Below are positions 34,952 to 47,700 of a DNA stretch of 64,000 bases, piece after piece. The position numbers and the translations under genes were made by a program. The DNA comes from Tildeniella nuda ZEHNDER 1965/U140 (GTDB lineage: Bacteria; Cyanobacteriota; Cyanobacteriia; Leptolyngbyales; Leptolyngbyaceae). The notes beneath the pieces were generated by a model. That model searched no databases, was not told where the DNA came from, and saw only the letters and a program-made list of their open reading frames with translations. The stretch lies in assembly GCA_019358895.1 (NCBI GenBank), contig JAHHIG010000001.1, positions 558,001 to 622,000 of the forward strand, written 5' to 3'. How positions within the stretch are numbered: position 1 is the stretch's first letter; every line of letters begins with the position of its first letter.

Positions 34952-36065
34952 GCTGATAATCCTCTTCTGTGTCTGTGCCCAATCGTGATCACGTTTGACG
35001 GTCTAACCTTAAACAATTTAGTCAATACCATTAGACCCAGTGTAATGAGACAACCCTGGCAAAACAATCCTTGCGACGAATCGTGCCGTTCAAACCTTTC
35101 CTTGTCATGTAGCTGCGGGTGCATCGCCTTTGAAAGCGTCGTGCGGCTTTTACCGGATATCAGTCCTTTGCTGTAACGCTCATACCGCTCTTCTGGTTCT
35201 AACCCGATCGACCGAGCAGGCAATGAGCGATCGCCGTTTAACTATCTGCGAGATGTCTGTGTATACTCGCCTTGAACGCCTTTCTATCCGGTATTATGAC
35301 TCTCCAACGCTCTCAGTAGATTCGCCGATAGGCACCGTCTTAGCGAACGCAAGCATGAGGGCATTAACAATGCTAAACATTGAGCTGAACATTGATGCCA
35401 AGCGCACTGCCTACGGTCACCACGCCATTCTAGGTCAGACTCCTTACTCAGAGACTCATTTCCCTCTAAAAATTAGCTCAAGACACACACAAATAGCACC
35501 CGTAGCAACCCCAAGCTCGTAGCGTGGTATCGAGAAGCCAACAGCCCTCTAAGCTAAGTCTCAAAATCGAGTCTTAAGCTGAAAATAAGTCCAGATGGCA
35601 GAAACCAGCGTAAATGAGTCGTATTCTCTCTAGAGCAATTACTTTTGTGATCAGTCCGTTCGCTTGGAATAACACTGAGTTGATTTGGCATTTGCTGGAC
35701 TCTAATCTAGCATTGCCTTAAGGGATAATCATCAAGAAGTGTAAAGCATGAGTATACGTCAGGATGATGAGTCTACCGATTTTCTAAATCGCTGTAAGAC
35801 GATACTCGCCTCAGTCAGACAGATCAGTGGAGACAGCGTTAACGGTGACAAGCATGACGATCGCCAAGCGCCAAAGCATAAAACTAAGAGATTCTATTGA
35901 TAACGGCAGTAAGGGGAGTATAAAAGTTGTATTAGCCAGTACGCTGCTGATGCATCAGAAATTCTTTGCCGAGCAAAGACTGCTTGATTGACCAAGTAAC
36001 GTCTGTTGGAAAAGATGCCTGAATCGAACCGAGTGACAAGCGTTTGAGGAGAAGGCTAGAGTTTC
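34952..36065. promoter_or_regulatory. 1.1-kb divergent control region between hmpF and hmpA
   Basis: No credible gene lies here; open frames at 35130-35522 (plus) and 34939-35223 (minus) have random composition and no ribosome sites. The region must hold the hmpF promoter at its left and the hmpA promoter(s) at its right. Candidate -10 words near the hmpA side are TATAAA at about 35921-35926. In Nostoc, hmp transcription depends on alternative sigma factors with several start sites, which fits a long leader; I found no exact match to the GGGAATACT-type motif reported for such promoters. Confidence 0.5.
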
Positions 36066-37412
36066 ATGCAGGGTAAGTTGAACGAAATTGACATTCGTAG
36101 CATTCTGCAACTCATTGAGTTGGGGCAGCGTACTGGTGAGCTTTTTGTTGAGGCATACCCGTCGCAACCCAGTGGCATGGGTAATCTTGGCATGGTGTAT
36201 GTGCAAGATGTGCGGGCATCGAAAGCGCTAGCAGAGCAATACTGGTTTGTTTTCTTTCTCAATGGGCAGATTGTGTATGCTGCCGATCGCGCCACCAGCT
36301 TGTCTCGATTATCAGATTATTTACGACGGTATCGGGCAGAGGCATCTCTGAGCCATCTCGTGGTGCCGTCGATCGCGACGACGAATGCTCCTGAATACGG
36401 CTATTTGTGGGCACTGCTCGAAAACCACACGCTGACTCCCGCACAGGGACGCAGCATTATTCAAAGCATGGTGCATGAAACTCTGTTTGACCTGCTCAGC
36501 CTGCATCAAGGGTCATTTATTTTTGAGCTGGGTCCAGCACTGTCACCACAGTTGACGACCCTGGAGATTACGCCATTGCTCGCAAAGATCATGACGCAGG
36601 TGCAGGAATGGAAGCAATTTCATCCCCATATCCAGTCGCCGGATCAGTGTCCCGCGATCGCAGACCCCACGACCCTGCAAGCCAGTCTCTCAAAGCGCAC
36701 GCTGGCAACCTTAGATCGTTACGCAGACGGTAAGACATCGATTCGTCAAATTGCACGTTATTTGAATCGGGATAGTTTAACGGTCGCGCGGGCAATCTAT
36801 CCTTATGTACAGAAAGGGATGATTCAGCTTGTCTATACTGTTGCCCAGGAAAATGTTCGGGAAAACGCCCTCAAAAACGAAGCAGCTATCGGCTTTAAAG
36901 CAGTCCGTTCTAAAGATTTTGGTCTTCAACAGGAGACAAGGAACTTGCGCGTTGTTTGTATTGACGACGGTGTAGCAGTACGCGAGACGGTGGAGCATAT
37001 CTTACGACAACACGGTTACGAAGCAACGGCAATTGGTAATCCCTTGAACGCACTTAGCCTCGTCTTTCAACTGAAGCCTGATTTGATTCTCTGCGACATT
37101 GCGATGCCCGAACTGGATGGGTACGAAATCTGTGCCATGCTGCGAACATCGACCGCTTTTCGCCAGATTCCGATCGTGATGCTGACGGGCAAAGATGGCT
37201 TTATCGATCGCGTGAAAGCAAAAATGGTTGGTGCCACTGACTATTTGACGAAACCATTTGGTGAAAGTGAGCTTTTAATGTTAGTTGAACGCTACATCGG
37301 TGTGGGCGACCAGCACAGCGATAGTGCGTACCAACTACCAGCTAACACAAGCGAAACCAGTTTAGAAATGGCTGATGGTGATACTAACTCGGCAGCATCG
37401 GCAGCCATTTAG
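36066..37412 (+). CDS. hmpA: HmpA, PATAN domain response regulator
   Basis: A 448-residue PatA-type regulator. The N-terminal PATAN/DUF4388 region (about 1-180) begins MQGKLNEIDIRSILQLIELGQRTGELFVE; a middle region (about 200-260) with TLDRYADGKTSIRQIARYLNRDSLTVA looks like a winged helix. A C-terminal receiver domain (about 292-415) has VVCIDDG, the phospho-acceptor Asp about 345 in LILCDIAMPELDG, and TKPFGESELL with the conserved Lys. It should act with HmpB-E to control pilus-driven gliding direction or activation. The start is ATG 36066 and it opens the hmpA-E gene run. Confidence 0.9.
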   Translation: MQGKLNEIDIRSILQLIELGQRTGELFVEAYPSQPSGMGNLGMVYVQDVRASKALAEQYWFVFFLNGQIVYAADRATSLSRLSDYLRRYRAEASLSHLVVPSIATTNAPEYGYLWALLENHTLTPAQGRSIIQSMVHETLFDLLSLHQGSFIFELGPALSPQLTTLEITPLLAKIMTQVQEWKQFHPHIQSPDQCPAIADPTTLQASLSKRTLATLDRYADGKTSIRQIARYLNRDSLTVARAIYPYVQKGMIQLVYTVAQENVRENALKNEAAIGFKAVRSKDFGLQQETRNLRVVCIDDGVAVRETVEHILRQHGYEATAIGNPLNALSLVFQLKPDLILCDIAMPELDGYEICAMLRTSTAFRQIPIVMLTGKDGFIDRVKAKMVGATDYLTKPFGESELLMLVERYIGVGDQHSDSAYQLPANTSETSLEMADGDTNSAASAAI

Positions 37413-37521
37413 CGACAGATCGAGGATACTTTATGGATTACATCGTTATTAGGGTGAATACTAAGGTGAGTAGCGTTGGGTCTTCCCGTTAACGTTTCAG
37501 CCGGCAAGCAGGGAAAAGAAG

Positions 37522-37887
37522 ATGAGTACAGTTCTAGTCGTGGAAGATAGTGTGACTCAACGAGAGATGATTACTGATCTCTTAAAGGGGAGTGGCTTAA
37601 GTGTGACGGTGGCGAGTGACGGCGTTGAAGCATTAGAGCAAATTCAAGGACATCGACCTGATCTTGTGGTGCTGGATATTGTCATGCCGCGCATGAATGG
37701 CTACGAAGTCTGCCGCCGCCTCAAAGCCGATCCAAAGACTCAGGACGTACCAGTGGTCATGTGTTCGTCAAAAGGGGAAGAATTCGATCGCTACTGGGGC
37801 ATGAAACAAGGAGCCGATGCTTATATCGCCAAACCGTTTCAGCCGACAGAGCTAGTGGGCACGGTGAAGCAATTGTTGCGAGGTTAA
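37522..37887 (+). CDS. hmpB: HmpB, CheY-like response regulator
   Basis: A 121-residue stand-alone receiver domain. Acidic pocket VVEDSVTQRE, phospho-acceptor Asp52 in LVVLDIVMPRMNGYE, Ser in VVMCSSKGEE (the T/S switch position) and Lys in YIAKPFQPTEL are all present. It should accept phosphate from HmpE and pass the signal to the pilus apparatus. The ribosome site GGGAAAAGAAG lies just upstream of ATG 37522. Its stop is 11 bases before the hmpC start, so the two are translated together. Confidence 0.93.
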   Translation: MSTVLVVEDSVTQREMITDLLKGSGLSVTVASDGVEALEQIQGHRPDLVVLDIVMPRMNGYEVCRRLKADPKTQDVPVVMCSSKGEEFDRYWGMKQGADAYIAKPFQPTELVGTVKQLLRG

Positions 37888-37898
37888 AGCAAACCGCT

Positions 37899-38429
37899 AT
37901 GGTCGGTAATTCAGATTTCTTAACGGGTAGAGGGCAAGATCAAGCGCCCGAATTTCAAGAACTAGAAAGTCCTGAAGGTGAGCTGCACTTGCGGTTTTAC
38001 ATCACATCCGGGAGCGAATTTGCCCTGCCTGCAATGGGGATTCGAGAAGTGCTGTCGCCATCACCCGATCGGATTACGCCCGTGCCCAATGTTTCGCCAC
38101 TGCTTTTGGGTACGCTAAATGTACGAGGGCGAGTCGTTTGGGTTGCAGACCTCGGTCAATTTCTCGGTGATCCAACGCCCTTGAATACAGACAAGCCAGA
38201 AGTCCAGGTCATCGCAGTCGAAGACCAGGATATTATGCTAGGTCTAGCGGTCGATCGCATCGTCGGGATGGACTGGTTAGATATTGAGGAGGTACAGATG
38301 TCAACCAATGTTCCTGATAGTGTCGCGCCGTTTCTGCGGGGTGAATGGGTTTTAGATGCTCAGGCGAACAAGTTTTTGCGGTTGCTGGATCAGATCGCCA
38401 TTTTGCGGTCAGCTCGATGGGCAGCCTAG
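37899..38429 (+). CDS. hmpC: HmpC, CheW-like coupling protein
   Basis: A 176-residue CheW-domain protein linking the receptor HmpD to the kinase HmpE. The double beta-barrel is recognisable from LRFYITSGSEFALPAMGIREVLSP (about 30-53), TPVPNVSPLLLGTLNVRGRVVWVADLGQFLG (about 64-94) and VIAVEDQDIMLGLAVDRIVGM (about 105-125). I chose ATG 37899, 11 bases after hmpB; a longer frame from 37761 overlaps hmpB and has no CheW-like content. Order B-C-D-E matches the hmp locus of filamentous cyanobacteria. Confidence 0.92.
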   Translation: MVGNSDFLTGRGQDQAPEFQELESPEGELHLRFYITSGSEFALPAMGIREVLSPSPDRITPVPNVSPLLLGTLNVRGRVVWVADLGQFLGDPTPLNTDKPEVQVIAVEDQDIMLGLAVDRIVGMDWLDIEEVQMSTNVPDSVAPFLRGEWVLDAQANKFLRLLDQIAILRSARWAA

Positions 38430-38584
38430 GAGAAAAATTGACGTGAAAAAACTGAGAACTAGCAGTAAAACTGAGGAACGAGTCACGCGGGTTGAGTGCG
38501 GTGTCGGTAGCAGCCGTGCCGTACGTCGCAAACTGTCCGCTATGCCTAAGCTACAGCACTCAATACGCAACTGGGAGGAGGCAA

Positions 38585-41458
38585 ATGGCATCAGGCACTG
38601 AATACGCACAGGACTATCAGCAAGCTCAAAAAGCCTATGTACAGGGCAACTATCAAGAGGCTGCTGAAGTCGTCGATCGCCTTGTCAAAGAATTTCCTGA
38701 AGACCCCAGCGCGTCTTTGCTGCGCGGTCACGTCTACTGCTATGGGTTACAGCAGTTTACGGTCGCCAGAGAACAGTACCAGTCAGTGCTGAGCCTCACA
38801 ACCGATCAGGAATTCATCAACTACGCCAACGATGGACTGGCTTATATCAACAGCCAATCTGATGTCGGCGATGGTCAAGACCACTTCGATGCGGCGATCG
38901 CGTCTGAAGCGTATGCGCCAGCCGAACCTGATTATGCATCCGCAAGCAATTGGCAAAACGGTGACGTTTTAGGCGTGGATAATGAGTTTGACAACGTTTT
39001 TGGTGCCGATGACCTTGATTTTGACCCCAACTTCGACCCGAATTTTAACCCAGAAGCGAATGAGCCTGGGCAGAATTTTGCGTTGCCACCAGAGCAAGAG
39101 CCGTTCGCTAGCCCGTTCGCCGCTAACACCTATCTGCAAGAGTCCGATCAGTTAGACGACCTTGATGCCCTGTCTGATCCGTTCTCAGTTGATGCCGTAG
39201 CGCCACCGTCTCCCACAGAGGACTCATTCACAGAGGAATCATTCTTCCAGTCACCACCAGCTGAATCATCGCCTAGCATGGGCGACCTACCCGATCAGTT
39301 TGATTACGGTGTGTCAAATTATGGTGCCAACGCGCCTCATGATCAGTTCGCCTCAGCTCTGGATGAGTTTGATGACGCGTTTGCACCGTTGGACTTGCCG
39401 GAAGCCTTGCCGATCGATCAGCCACACGACACCATAGAGAGCGACAGTCCTGTTGGCGATCGCCTGCTCGAACTACCCCATCCAACTCGTAGTTATCCGC
39501 CCCGCGTCAGTGAAGATGAAACTCTCTTCATGGGCAGTACCGGAGCGTACGAGAGTGATCAAACATTTGCTTCGGCTGGCGAATTTACTCAGGAGCCGAT
39601 AGACGCTGCTGATGGCGATCGTGCTCACAGCGCTGCGGGGAGTACAGGGCAAACCAGCGCCGACTTTCTGGATGAATTTGACGAATTTGACGATCTTGGT
39701 AATCTCGCCGACTTTGACCTTTCCGATAACTCCGCAGGTTTTACCAGCCCTGCTGTTGGTACAGGCTTTGATTCGCCTGGAGGCATGGCGTTGGCTGGGG
39801 GCGAAGCTGTAGCACGTGGAGCGACCACCCGGGATTTCGATTCGATGGACTTTAGTCAAGGTGGCAGTCACTCCACCATCTCAGATGATGAAGTGTTTAG
39901 CATCTCCAGCACGTCCGACCAGGTGCCGACCTTTACCCAAACTGATCAGCAAAACCTTGAACCGACTCCCAGCGTTGAGCAAGGAGCGCTAGCGTTTCTG
40001 GAGAATGCACCGATTGAGCGAAAACAGTTTTACACCGCCATTACGGCTGGGATTTTCTCTGCTGTCGCGGTGGCGATCGTCAACCTCATTTCTACCAGCA
40101 CCCTTCCTGGTACATCTGCCAGTGCCACACAGCAAGAAAAGGACATTTCCAGCGCGGTGATCTCGCGGCTTCAGAGCACTGGCTGGGCAATGGCTCTAGT
40201 CGGTGGTCTATCGGGTGGTATGGCAGCCTTTGCCGTCGGACAATTCACTGCCAAGAAAATCAGGCAGTCCACCGATGACCTGCAAGCGCAGTTCAATTCG
40301 GTGTCTCAAGGCAACTTAAATGCCCGTGCCACAGTTTACACAGAGGATGAGTTTGGTCATCTATCCACCGGGTTCAACCAGATGGCGCGAGTCATCCTGA
40401 CGACCACCAGCGAAGCGCAACGCAAAGCAGAAGAGCAAGAACAAGCGAAGGAAGACCTCCAACGACAGGTGATTCGACTGCTGGATGATGTGGAAGGTGC
40501 GGCGCGGGGTGACTTGACGGTGCAGGCAGAAGTCACGGCTGACGTATTGGGAGCCGTTGCCGACTCGTTCAACCTGACCATCCAGAACCTCCGTGAGATT
40601 GTGCAACAGGTGAAAGTGGCAGCGCGGCAGGTGAGCAAAGGCTCGACTGACAACGAAATGTTCGCCCGCAGTTTGTCCTCTGATGCCCTCCGTCAGGCAG
40701 AAGAGCTTGCTGTGACGCTGAATTCCGTGCAAGTCATGACCGACTCGATTCAACGGGTGGCAGAAAGCGCCCGCGAAGCGGAGGAAGTGGCACGATCGGC
40801 ATCCGCAACCGCCCTTAAAGGGGGTGAAGCAGTGGAACGCACGGTGGCAGGTATTCTCGAAATCCGCGAAACGGTGGCAGAAACTACGCGTAAGGTGAAG
40901 CGCCTAGCGGAATCATCGCAAGAGATTTCCAAGATCGTCGCCTTGATTTCGCAAATTGCCTCCCGTACCAACCTATTGGCACTCAACGCTAGTATTGAGG
41001 CAGCGCGGGCAGGCGAAGCGGGTCGTGGGTTTGCGATCGTCGCCGATGAAGTACGTCAGCTTGCTGACCGAGCCGCGAAAGCGTCGAAGGAAATCGAGCA
41101 AATCGTACTGCAAATTCAGGGTGAAACGGGTTCTGTAATGACGGCAATGGAGGAAGGAACGCAGCAGGTGATCGAGGGTACTCGACTGGCGGAACAGGCG
41201 AAGCGATCGCTCGAAGATATCATTCAGGTCTCCAACCGGATTGACGTGCTGGTGCGATCGATCACAGCGGATACCGTTGAGCAAACCGAAACCTCACGTG
41301 CGGTTGCGCAGGTCATGCAATCGGTTGAATTGACCGCGCAAGAAACCTCGCAGGAAGCGCAGCGGGTGTCCGGTTCGCTGCAAAATCTGGTCGGCGTTGC
41401 CCGCGATTTGCTCACCTCGGTGGAACGGTTCCGAGTGGAAACGATCGAGCGCAAGTAG
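38585..41458 (+). CDS. hmpD: HmpD, methyl-accepting chemotaxis protein with long acidic linker
   Basis: A 957-residue receptor. Residues about 1-90 contain a TPR-like helical hairpin pair ([21 protein letters not shown]). Residues about 100-470 are an acidic, low-complexity linker rich in Asp, Phe, Ser and Pro (FDDFDDL-type words, [12 protein letters not shown]). Two membrane helices at about 481-503 and 533-553 flank a short loop, so almost no periplasmic sensor exists. HAMP domains cover about 555-680, and the cytoplasmic signalling helix about 690-957, with the tip [21 protein letters not shown]. Input is probably cytosolic. The start ATG 38585 has a strong GGGAGGAG ribosome site. Confidence 0.92.
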   Translation: MASGTEYAQDYQQAQKAYVQGNYQEAAEVVDRLVKEFPEDPSASLLRGHVYCYGLQQFTVAREQYQSVLSLTTDQEFINYANDGLAYINSQSDVGDGQDHFDAAIASEAYAPAEPDYASASNWQNGDVLGVDNEFDNVFGADDLDFDPNFDPNFNPEANEPGQNFALPPEQEPFASPFAANTYLQESDQLDDLDALSDPFSVDAVAPPSPTEDSFTEESFFQSPPAESSPSMGDLPDQFDYGVSNYGANAPHDQFASALDEFDDAFAPLDLPEALPIDQPHDTIESDSPVGDRLLELPHPTRSYPPRVSEDETLFMGSTGAYESDQTFASAGEFTQEPIDAADGDRAHSAAGSTGQTSADFLDEFDEFDDLGNLADFDLSDNSAGFTSPAVGTGFDSPGGMALAGGEAVARGATTRDFDSMDFSQGGSHSTISDDEVFSISSTSDQVPTFTQTDQQNLEPTPSVEQGALAFLENAPIERKQFYTAITAGIFSAVAVAIVNLISTSTLPGTSASATQQEKDISSAVISRLQSTGWAMALVGGLSGGMAAFAVGQFTAKKIRQSTDDLQAQFNSVSQGNLNARATVYTEDEFGHLSTGFNQMARVILTTTSEAQRKAEEQEQAKEDLQRQVIRLLDDVEGAARGDLTVQAEVTADVLGAVADSFNLTIQNLREIVQQVKVAARQVSKGSTDNEMFARSLSSDALRQAEELAVTLNSVQVMTDSIQRVAESAREAEEVARSASATALKGGEAVERTVAGILEIRETVAETTRKVKRLAESSQEISKIVALISQIASRTNLLALNASIEAARAGEAGRGFAIVADEVRQLADRAAKASKEIEQIVLQIQGETGSVMTAMEEGTQQVIEGTRLAEQAKRSLEDIIQVSNRIDVLVRSITADTVEQTETSRAVAQVMQSVELTAQETSQEAQRVSGSLQNLVGVARDLLTSVERFRVETIERK

Positions 41459-41713
41459 CCGTAGATAGAGGAGGTTTGCTGCGGGTGTCAATTTCAGGTG
41501 TATCAGGTACAGTAGAGCAATCTAGGATGCTGGTATGCCTTTAGGCGAGATCGATCAACATTTTCTCGTCGCTGACACATTGATTCAAACTTGCAGCGTC
41601 AGGTGCGGATGCTGCTAATAAACCTCCCTCCAAGCGCCCCGTGAGCGATCGACTCTGTAACGCACAATGCGTTTCGGTAGCAATCATACGTTTCAAAGGA
41701 ATGGGACACTGCC
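41459..41713. other. 255-base gap between hmpD and hmpE
   Basis: The region begins with GGAGGTTTGCTGC at about 41470 and ends near 41628 with TGCTGCTAATAAACCTCC, an imperfect long-range inverted repeat that could pair in the message. No gene is visible. It may hold a second promoter for hmpE or a processing site. Confidence 0.35.
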
Positions 41714-44700
41714 ATGCAGCCTGAACAACAACAGCGAATCATGGGCTACTTCATTGAGGAGGCAAAAGACCACCTCAACACGATCGAGCAAGGCTTGCTC
41801 AATCTGCAAAGCACCATTGAAGACCAGGAAATGGTCAATGAGCTGTTTCGGGCAGCCCACTCCGTCAAAGGTGGAGCGGCAATGCTGGGGCTAAACAGCA
41901 TTCAGCAAGTCTCCCATCGCCTGGAAGACTACTTCAAGATTCTTAAAGATGCGCCTGTTAAAGTCGATCAAAAGCTTGAAGGTCTTTTTTTACAAGTTTT
42001 TGATGCGCTACAGGAGCTGGTGGGGCAGTTACAAGGACCGTTTGGCTTGACTGATGAAGCTGCAAATGCGACGGTTGCTGGGGTCGAGCATGTCTTTGGA
42101 GAGCTAGAAAACCACTTGAATGTCCTGGCAAGTAGTGCCACCCCTACGCCATCTGCCGTCGATCGCTCGATCGCCGCTGGTGCTCAGGTAGGCTCATCGC
42201 CAGCACAGCAGGACAGTGCCTTCGTACTGCTTTTCCAGAACGACATTCCGTTGCGGCTGCGCGAGATGCTGCAACTATTCAAGCAGCCAGAGTCGGACGC
42301 GGCTAATCGTCAGCAGTTGCAAGATCTGTGTCGCCATCTGATCAGCATCGGCGAACGATTTGATTTGTCAAGTTGGTGTGTTCTGGTCGAGATGGCGAGA
42401 ACGGCGATCGCCAACCCTGACAATGCTTATCGCACACTGGCTGCGGTCGTAATCAAAGACATCAAGCAGGCGCAAGAACTGGTTCTCTCTGGTCGCGCTT
42501 CTGAAATTGCGCCCTGTGTTCAACTACAGGCTCTACAGCCCCTCACGCCACAACTTGCGATCGACGACTTTGACGACCTGCTAGCAACCTCAGATAACAC
42601 CGACTGGCTGATGGAGCCACAAGCAGTCACGACTGACGATGACCTGTTTGCTGACCTGGACAACGTTTCGCCCGCGATTAATTTGAGCGACAGCCTCAGT
42701 ACAGCATCGGTCAGTGACGAACCAAGTGATCAGCATGGACCTGAAGTTGGGATGGCAGAGCTTAACAGTCTCGCTGACCTCTTTGAGGGCGAGGTGCCCG
42801 ACCTGGGTTCTACGTGGCAAGAGGAAGAAATTATCACCGATACGGCAGCGATGCTTGCCGTTAGTTCAGATGATGCCGCCGCTTTTGACAAAACTGCCGA
42901 CTTTGCCGATCTTCTCTTTGATGAGGCAGAGATCGGGCAGGAAGAAGCCTCAACCTCCTCTCAGGATGCGCTTACCGACCTCTTCAGCGATGATGCACTA
43001 GCACCAGAATCGTTCGTAGGTGAAGACGATCGCCTCTTCTCAGGCAGCATCAATGAACAGGATGACTTGAACGACCTCTTTGGCACATCCGACTCTGCTG
43101 ACTTGAGTGAGTCAACGGATGCTGGAGCCATGCTTGAGCCGTCCGTTGCTTTTGATGATGTCTTTGACGATTTGAACCTGGACACTGAAACGACTTCGGA
43201 GTCGGATGCCTCTCGTTTTGAGCAAGCGTTTGAATCCAGTTCGTCTCTTGATAATTTGGGTGAACTCTTCGCTGGCATGGAAGGGGAGCAAGACCTCACC
43301 TTCTCAGAACTCCAGAACAGCTCCGACGCACCCCTGGAACTTAACCTGGACGAATTGGATGATCCCATTGTCAATGAGCTAGACGATCCCTGGGACGAGC
43401 TGACCCAGCCTCAGAGCGCGAATCAAAATCCGCTTCCTCTGGATCAATCTGCGCCATCGCTGACTGATGACGCAATGCCTGATACTTCCATGATGGATGA
43501 TGCGATCGTGCCAACCGCAGTCAACACAACTGAACCAAGCACGTTCGGCGATGACAGTTTCATCACCGACCCCATCGAAGTGCTATCTGATCAGGACGAT
43601 AGTGACTTCAGCAGCCTTCTACACTCAACGACGGCTGAACCATCAGCGACATCGCTTCCAGAGCCGCTAGTAGAAGAACTCACGGATGATGGGCTTGACC
43701 AATCGTTCGCATCACTGCTAGAAGACGATGCAGCGCCTGAACTGCTGCCAATTGATGACGAACTGGCAGCGTTAGATTTGTCTTTATCATCGGATGAAGT
43801 CTCCGATCAACCTCCCACTACCTTGCCAGCCGATCTTCCTGATCCGTGGGCAGGTTTAGACGTATCCCAACCCCAATCCTCTGGTTCAGATGCCTCCTAT
43901 GCCGATGAGTTGAGCCTTGATCTCGCTAATCTCGACTTTGACAATGCCGAGACATCAGCAAACGTAGCTTCAGTGGATGCGCTAGACATTGACTTCGGTG
44001 GTTTGGATACAGACGAGGCTGTGGACACTACGCTCTTAGATGTATCAGAGGTGGATGCCTCAGTGCCAGATGTAGCAGCATCCTGGTTGACTGCAGATGA
44101 CTCTGATCAGACGATCGATCCAGCCGCTGCACTAGAAGAGCCGTTTGCTGAAGCGCCCAGCACGATCGCCCATGCTGACTTGCTGAACGAATCCTTGGAA
44201 GGTCTAACCGACTTTGAGCCGTTTGCTTTCGGTGCCGCTTCAGAGTCGCTCAATGCGTTTGATGACTTGATGGAAACCCAGCCTGCCAGTACGTCTGATG
44301 CTCCTGGCACACTCTTCGATGAGCCAAGTTTTGATGAATCGCTTGACGAGCTAAACTTCAGTGACCCAAACCAGATCGATGAGGATTTGGAATTACCAGA
44401 TGACTTATTCACGATTGGAGTCTCTCCAGAACCGCTATCCGATGAAGCAACGGGGGCAGCGCTCAGCGATGATGTATTGGGTCTCAGCGCTTTAGACGAT
44501 CTGGATGCGCTCAGCGCGATCGCGCCTTCGGACGAGAGCTTAAATTTACACGAGCAACCGTTTGCGTTGGGCGCACCTGCCACTATTGGTGAAGAAACTG
44601 ATGGCGAAGAAACTGAGACAACCGACGATCCGCTAGCGTTGGCTGACGACCTCTTTGCATCAGCCGATGAAATGACAGCGGTCTCAACGATCAGTGCAGA

Positions 44701-47700
44701 CACTAGCGCTGAAGAGAGCTTAGACTTCGATTTGCTTGGCTTAGACAATCTAGACGGTGCTGATACATCGCAAACGTCCACTGATGACAATCTGGATTTT
44801 GGTGAAGGGTTATTTGCCTTTCAAGAGAATAGCAACACAGCAGCTACCCCCTCAACTGAAGACAGTCTCAACTTCGACGATGATTTGCTCTTTCAATCAC
44901 CGGAGGATAGCAGTGGAGCGGCTATTCCTTTGAATGAGGTGAATGAGGACAGTCTCAACTTTGGTGATGATCTGAACTTTGGTGATGATTTGCTTGCTTT
45001 CAGCGATCGCGAGGAACGCAACGGCACGGCAGTAGATACGACTGATTCTAGTGACTTTTCATTAGAGTTTGAGAGTTCTGAAGCGTTTGAGAGTTCTGAC
45101 TTCGACGCTTTGGGCTTTGATTCACCGCCTGTCGAAACCATCACTACAGGCTCGGAGGCATTGGCTGATTTCGACTGGGAAACAAGCAGCGGCGAGAACG
45201 CAACCAACGATAGTTTGCTCGATCTCGATCGCTTGCTCGATGAATCATCCGCCTCAACATCCACGGATGACTCTGCGTCGTTCGATCAACTGCTGGACGG
45301 AGGAAGCCAGCCAGAAAATGCGAACGCTTCTGCTTTCGACAATCTGCTGAGTGACGACGATGCGTTTGCCGATTTGACCGATCTGAGCAGCTTGGATTTA
45401 GATCACACGATCGATAGTGATCACACGATCGATAGTGACAATTTGACTGGTCTAGAGTCGTTTCTTGATCAAGAGGCTTCAGAGGCAGACGAATGGGCTA
45501 GTTTAGACGACATGCTGGCTGAAGCACCTGATGCGGCGTCTGTACTAGAAGACGTTGATGCCCCTGAAACTGCTGCAGGGGGAATGCTGGCGTTTGGTGC
45601 CACAGCCTCATCACAACTAGGCGACTTTGCTGACCTCGAATCGCTTTTGCAGGGTGAAGCACTTGACCAAGACAACACTGCCACATCCCTCTTTGATGCA
45701 GCACCTCTATCCGATACAGCAGCATCACGCGCGTCTGAGTTTGATGACCTGGATGATTTGCTGAAGGATGCTGAAGAGAAAATGGGCGGTTCGCCTACAG
45801 TGAAACTGACCCGTGGTGGTGCAGCGGCTCAGAATCGTCGTCCAACCCGTCCCGGTCGAGTGTTTAGCGAGCAGACGATGCGGGTGCCCGTCAAGCATTT
45901 AGATAACCTCAGTAACCTGGTAGGGGAACTGGTGGTCAACCGCAACAGCCTGGAGGAAGACCAGGAACGGCTCCGTCAGTCGCTTGATAATTTGCTGTAT
46001 CAGGTACAGCAACTGAGCGATGTGGGTCAGCGAATGCAAGACTTGTATGAGCGATCGCTCCTGGAAAGTTCTCTTCTCGCCAGTCGCCAAAGCCACCGTA
46101 GCGCCTTCAGTGCGCCACCTTCAGTACGCGAAAGTGGAGTCTTCGCTCAAACCGCAAATGCCACTGGTATCGAATACGATCCTCTGGAGATGGATCGCTT
46201 TACGGGCTTCCATAGCCTTTCACAGGAAATGATCGAGCTGATTGTACGAGTTCGGGAGTCGTCATCTGACATTGAGTTCATCGTGGATGAAACCGATCAG
46301 GTGACGCGGATGTTCCGTCAGGTAACGACTCAGTTGCAAGAAGGCTTGACCCGATCGCGCATGGTGCCGTTTGCTCAAACTGCCGATCGACTGCCCCGTG
46401 CCGTGCGTGACATTGCGATGAAAGTCGGCAAACAGGCAGAACTAAACGTCGAAGGGCGCGAAACGCTGATCGACAAGATGATTTTGGAGCAGCTTTACGA
46501 TCCAATGACGCATCTGGTGAACAACGCCATCACTCACGGCATTGAGTCTCCTGAAGTGCGCCGTGCCGCAGGCAAATCGCCCTCTGGACGCATCACCATT
46601 CGCGCCTTCCACCAGGGAAACCAGACGATCATCTCGGTTTCCGATGACGGTGCGGGGATCGACATCGATCGCGTCAAGGCAAAGGCGATCGAAAAAGGAC
46701 TCATCACCGCGACTGAAGCAAGAAACATGACGCGGTTAGATCTCTACGATTTGCTCTTCCACGCTGGTTTCAGCACGAAAGATCAGGCAGATGACTTCTC
46801 CGGTCGGGGTGTGGGGATGGATGTCGTTCGCACCAGTCTGAGCGAGATTCGTGGCGCAATTACCACCGACTCTACCTATGGCAAGGGCACGACGTTCACG
46901 ATTCGCCTCCCGCTGACGCTGAGTATCTCAAAGGCACTGTGCTGCATCAGCGATCGCGCCCGTATTGCCTTCCCGATGGACGGGGTGGAAGATATGCTCG
47001 ATGTGCCTAAAGAACGCATTCAAACCAACGCCGAAGGGCAAGCCTGTATTCCCTGGCGCGATTCGCTCTTACCCCTGCGCCCCCTCAGCGAACTGCTGTC
47101 GTACAGCCGTCACCTCAGCCGAGGCAATGTGTATGGCGGCAACCAGGAAGACGATATTGTGTCGATCGTCGTTCTACGCAGTGCCGGAAACTTCCTCGCG
47201 CTCCAGGTCGATCAGGTGCTGGGCGAACAGGAAATTGTGATCAAGCAGCTAGAAGGACCCATTCCTAAACCCGTTGGTGTGGCTGGGGCAACGGTGTTGG
47301 GGGATGGTCGCATTATGCCGATCGCTGACGTGTTGGAACTGATTGACCTCTCACTGGGTCGCATTCGCAAAGATGTAGGTGGGTCGCTGTGGGAACAAGA
47401 CGGCGTGAGCATGGTTCAGGAAGCACCGATCGCCAAAACCGAGCCAACCGTGCTGATTGTAGACGACTCTATCACGGTACGCGAACTGCTCTCCATGACC
47501 TTCAACAAGGTTGGCTATCGGGTTGAACAGGCACGCGATGGGCAAGAGGCTTGGGAAAAACTCCGCGCTGGGCTACCCTGTGACATCGTGTTCTGCGACA
47601 TCGAAATGCCCCGGATGGATGGGTTAGAATTGCTCTCGCGTATCCAAAAAGACCCAAACCTCAGCCATTTACCGATCGCCATGCTCACCTCTCGTGGTGC

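Noticed and set aside
35130-35522. 130-codon plus-strand frame between hmpF and hmpA
   Set aside because: Random composition, no clear ribosome site and an overlapping opposite-strand frame of equal quality.
37761-37898. N-terminal extension of hmpC overlapping hmpB
   Set aside because: The extension is an out-of-frame reading of hmpB; CheW similarity begins after ATG 37899.
42961-45264. Long Ser-rich minus-strand frames opposite hmpE
   Set aside because: They are shadows caused by the biased Asp/Leu codons of the acidic linker, whose complement reads as Ser-rich sequence.
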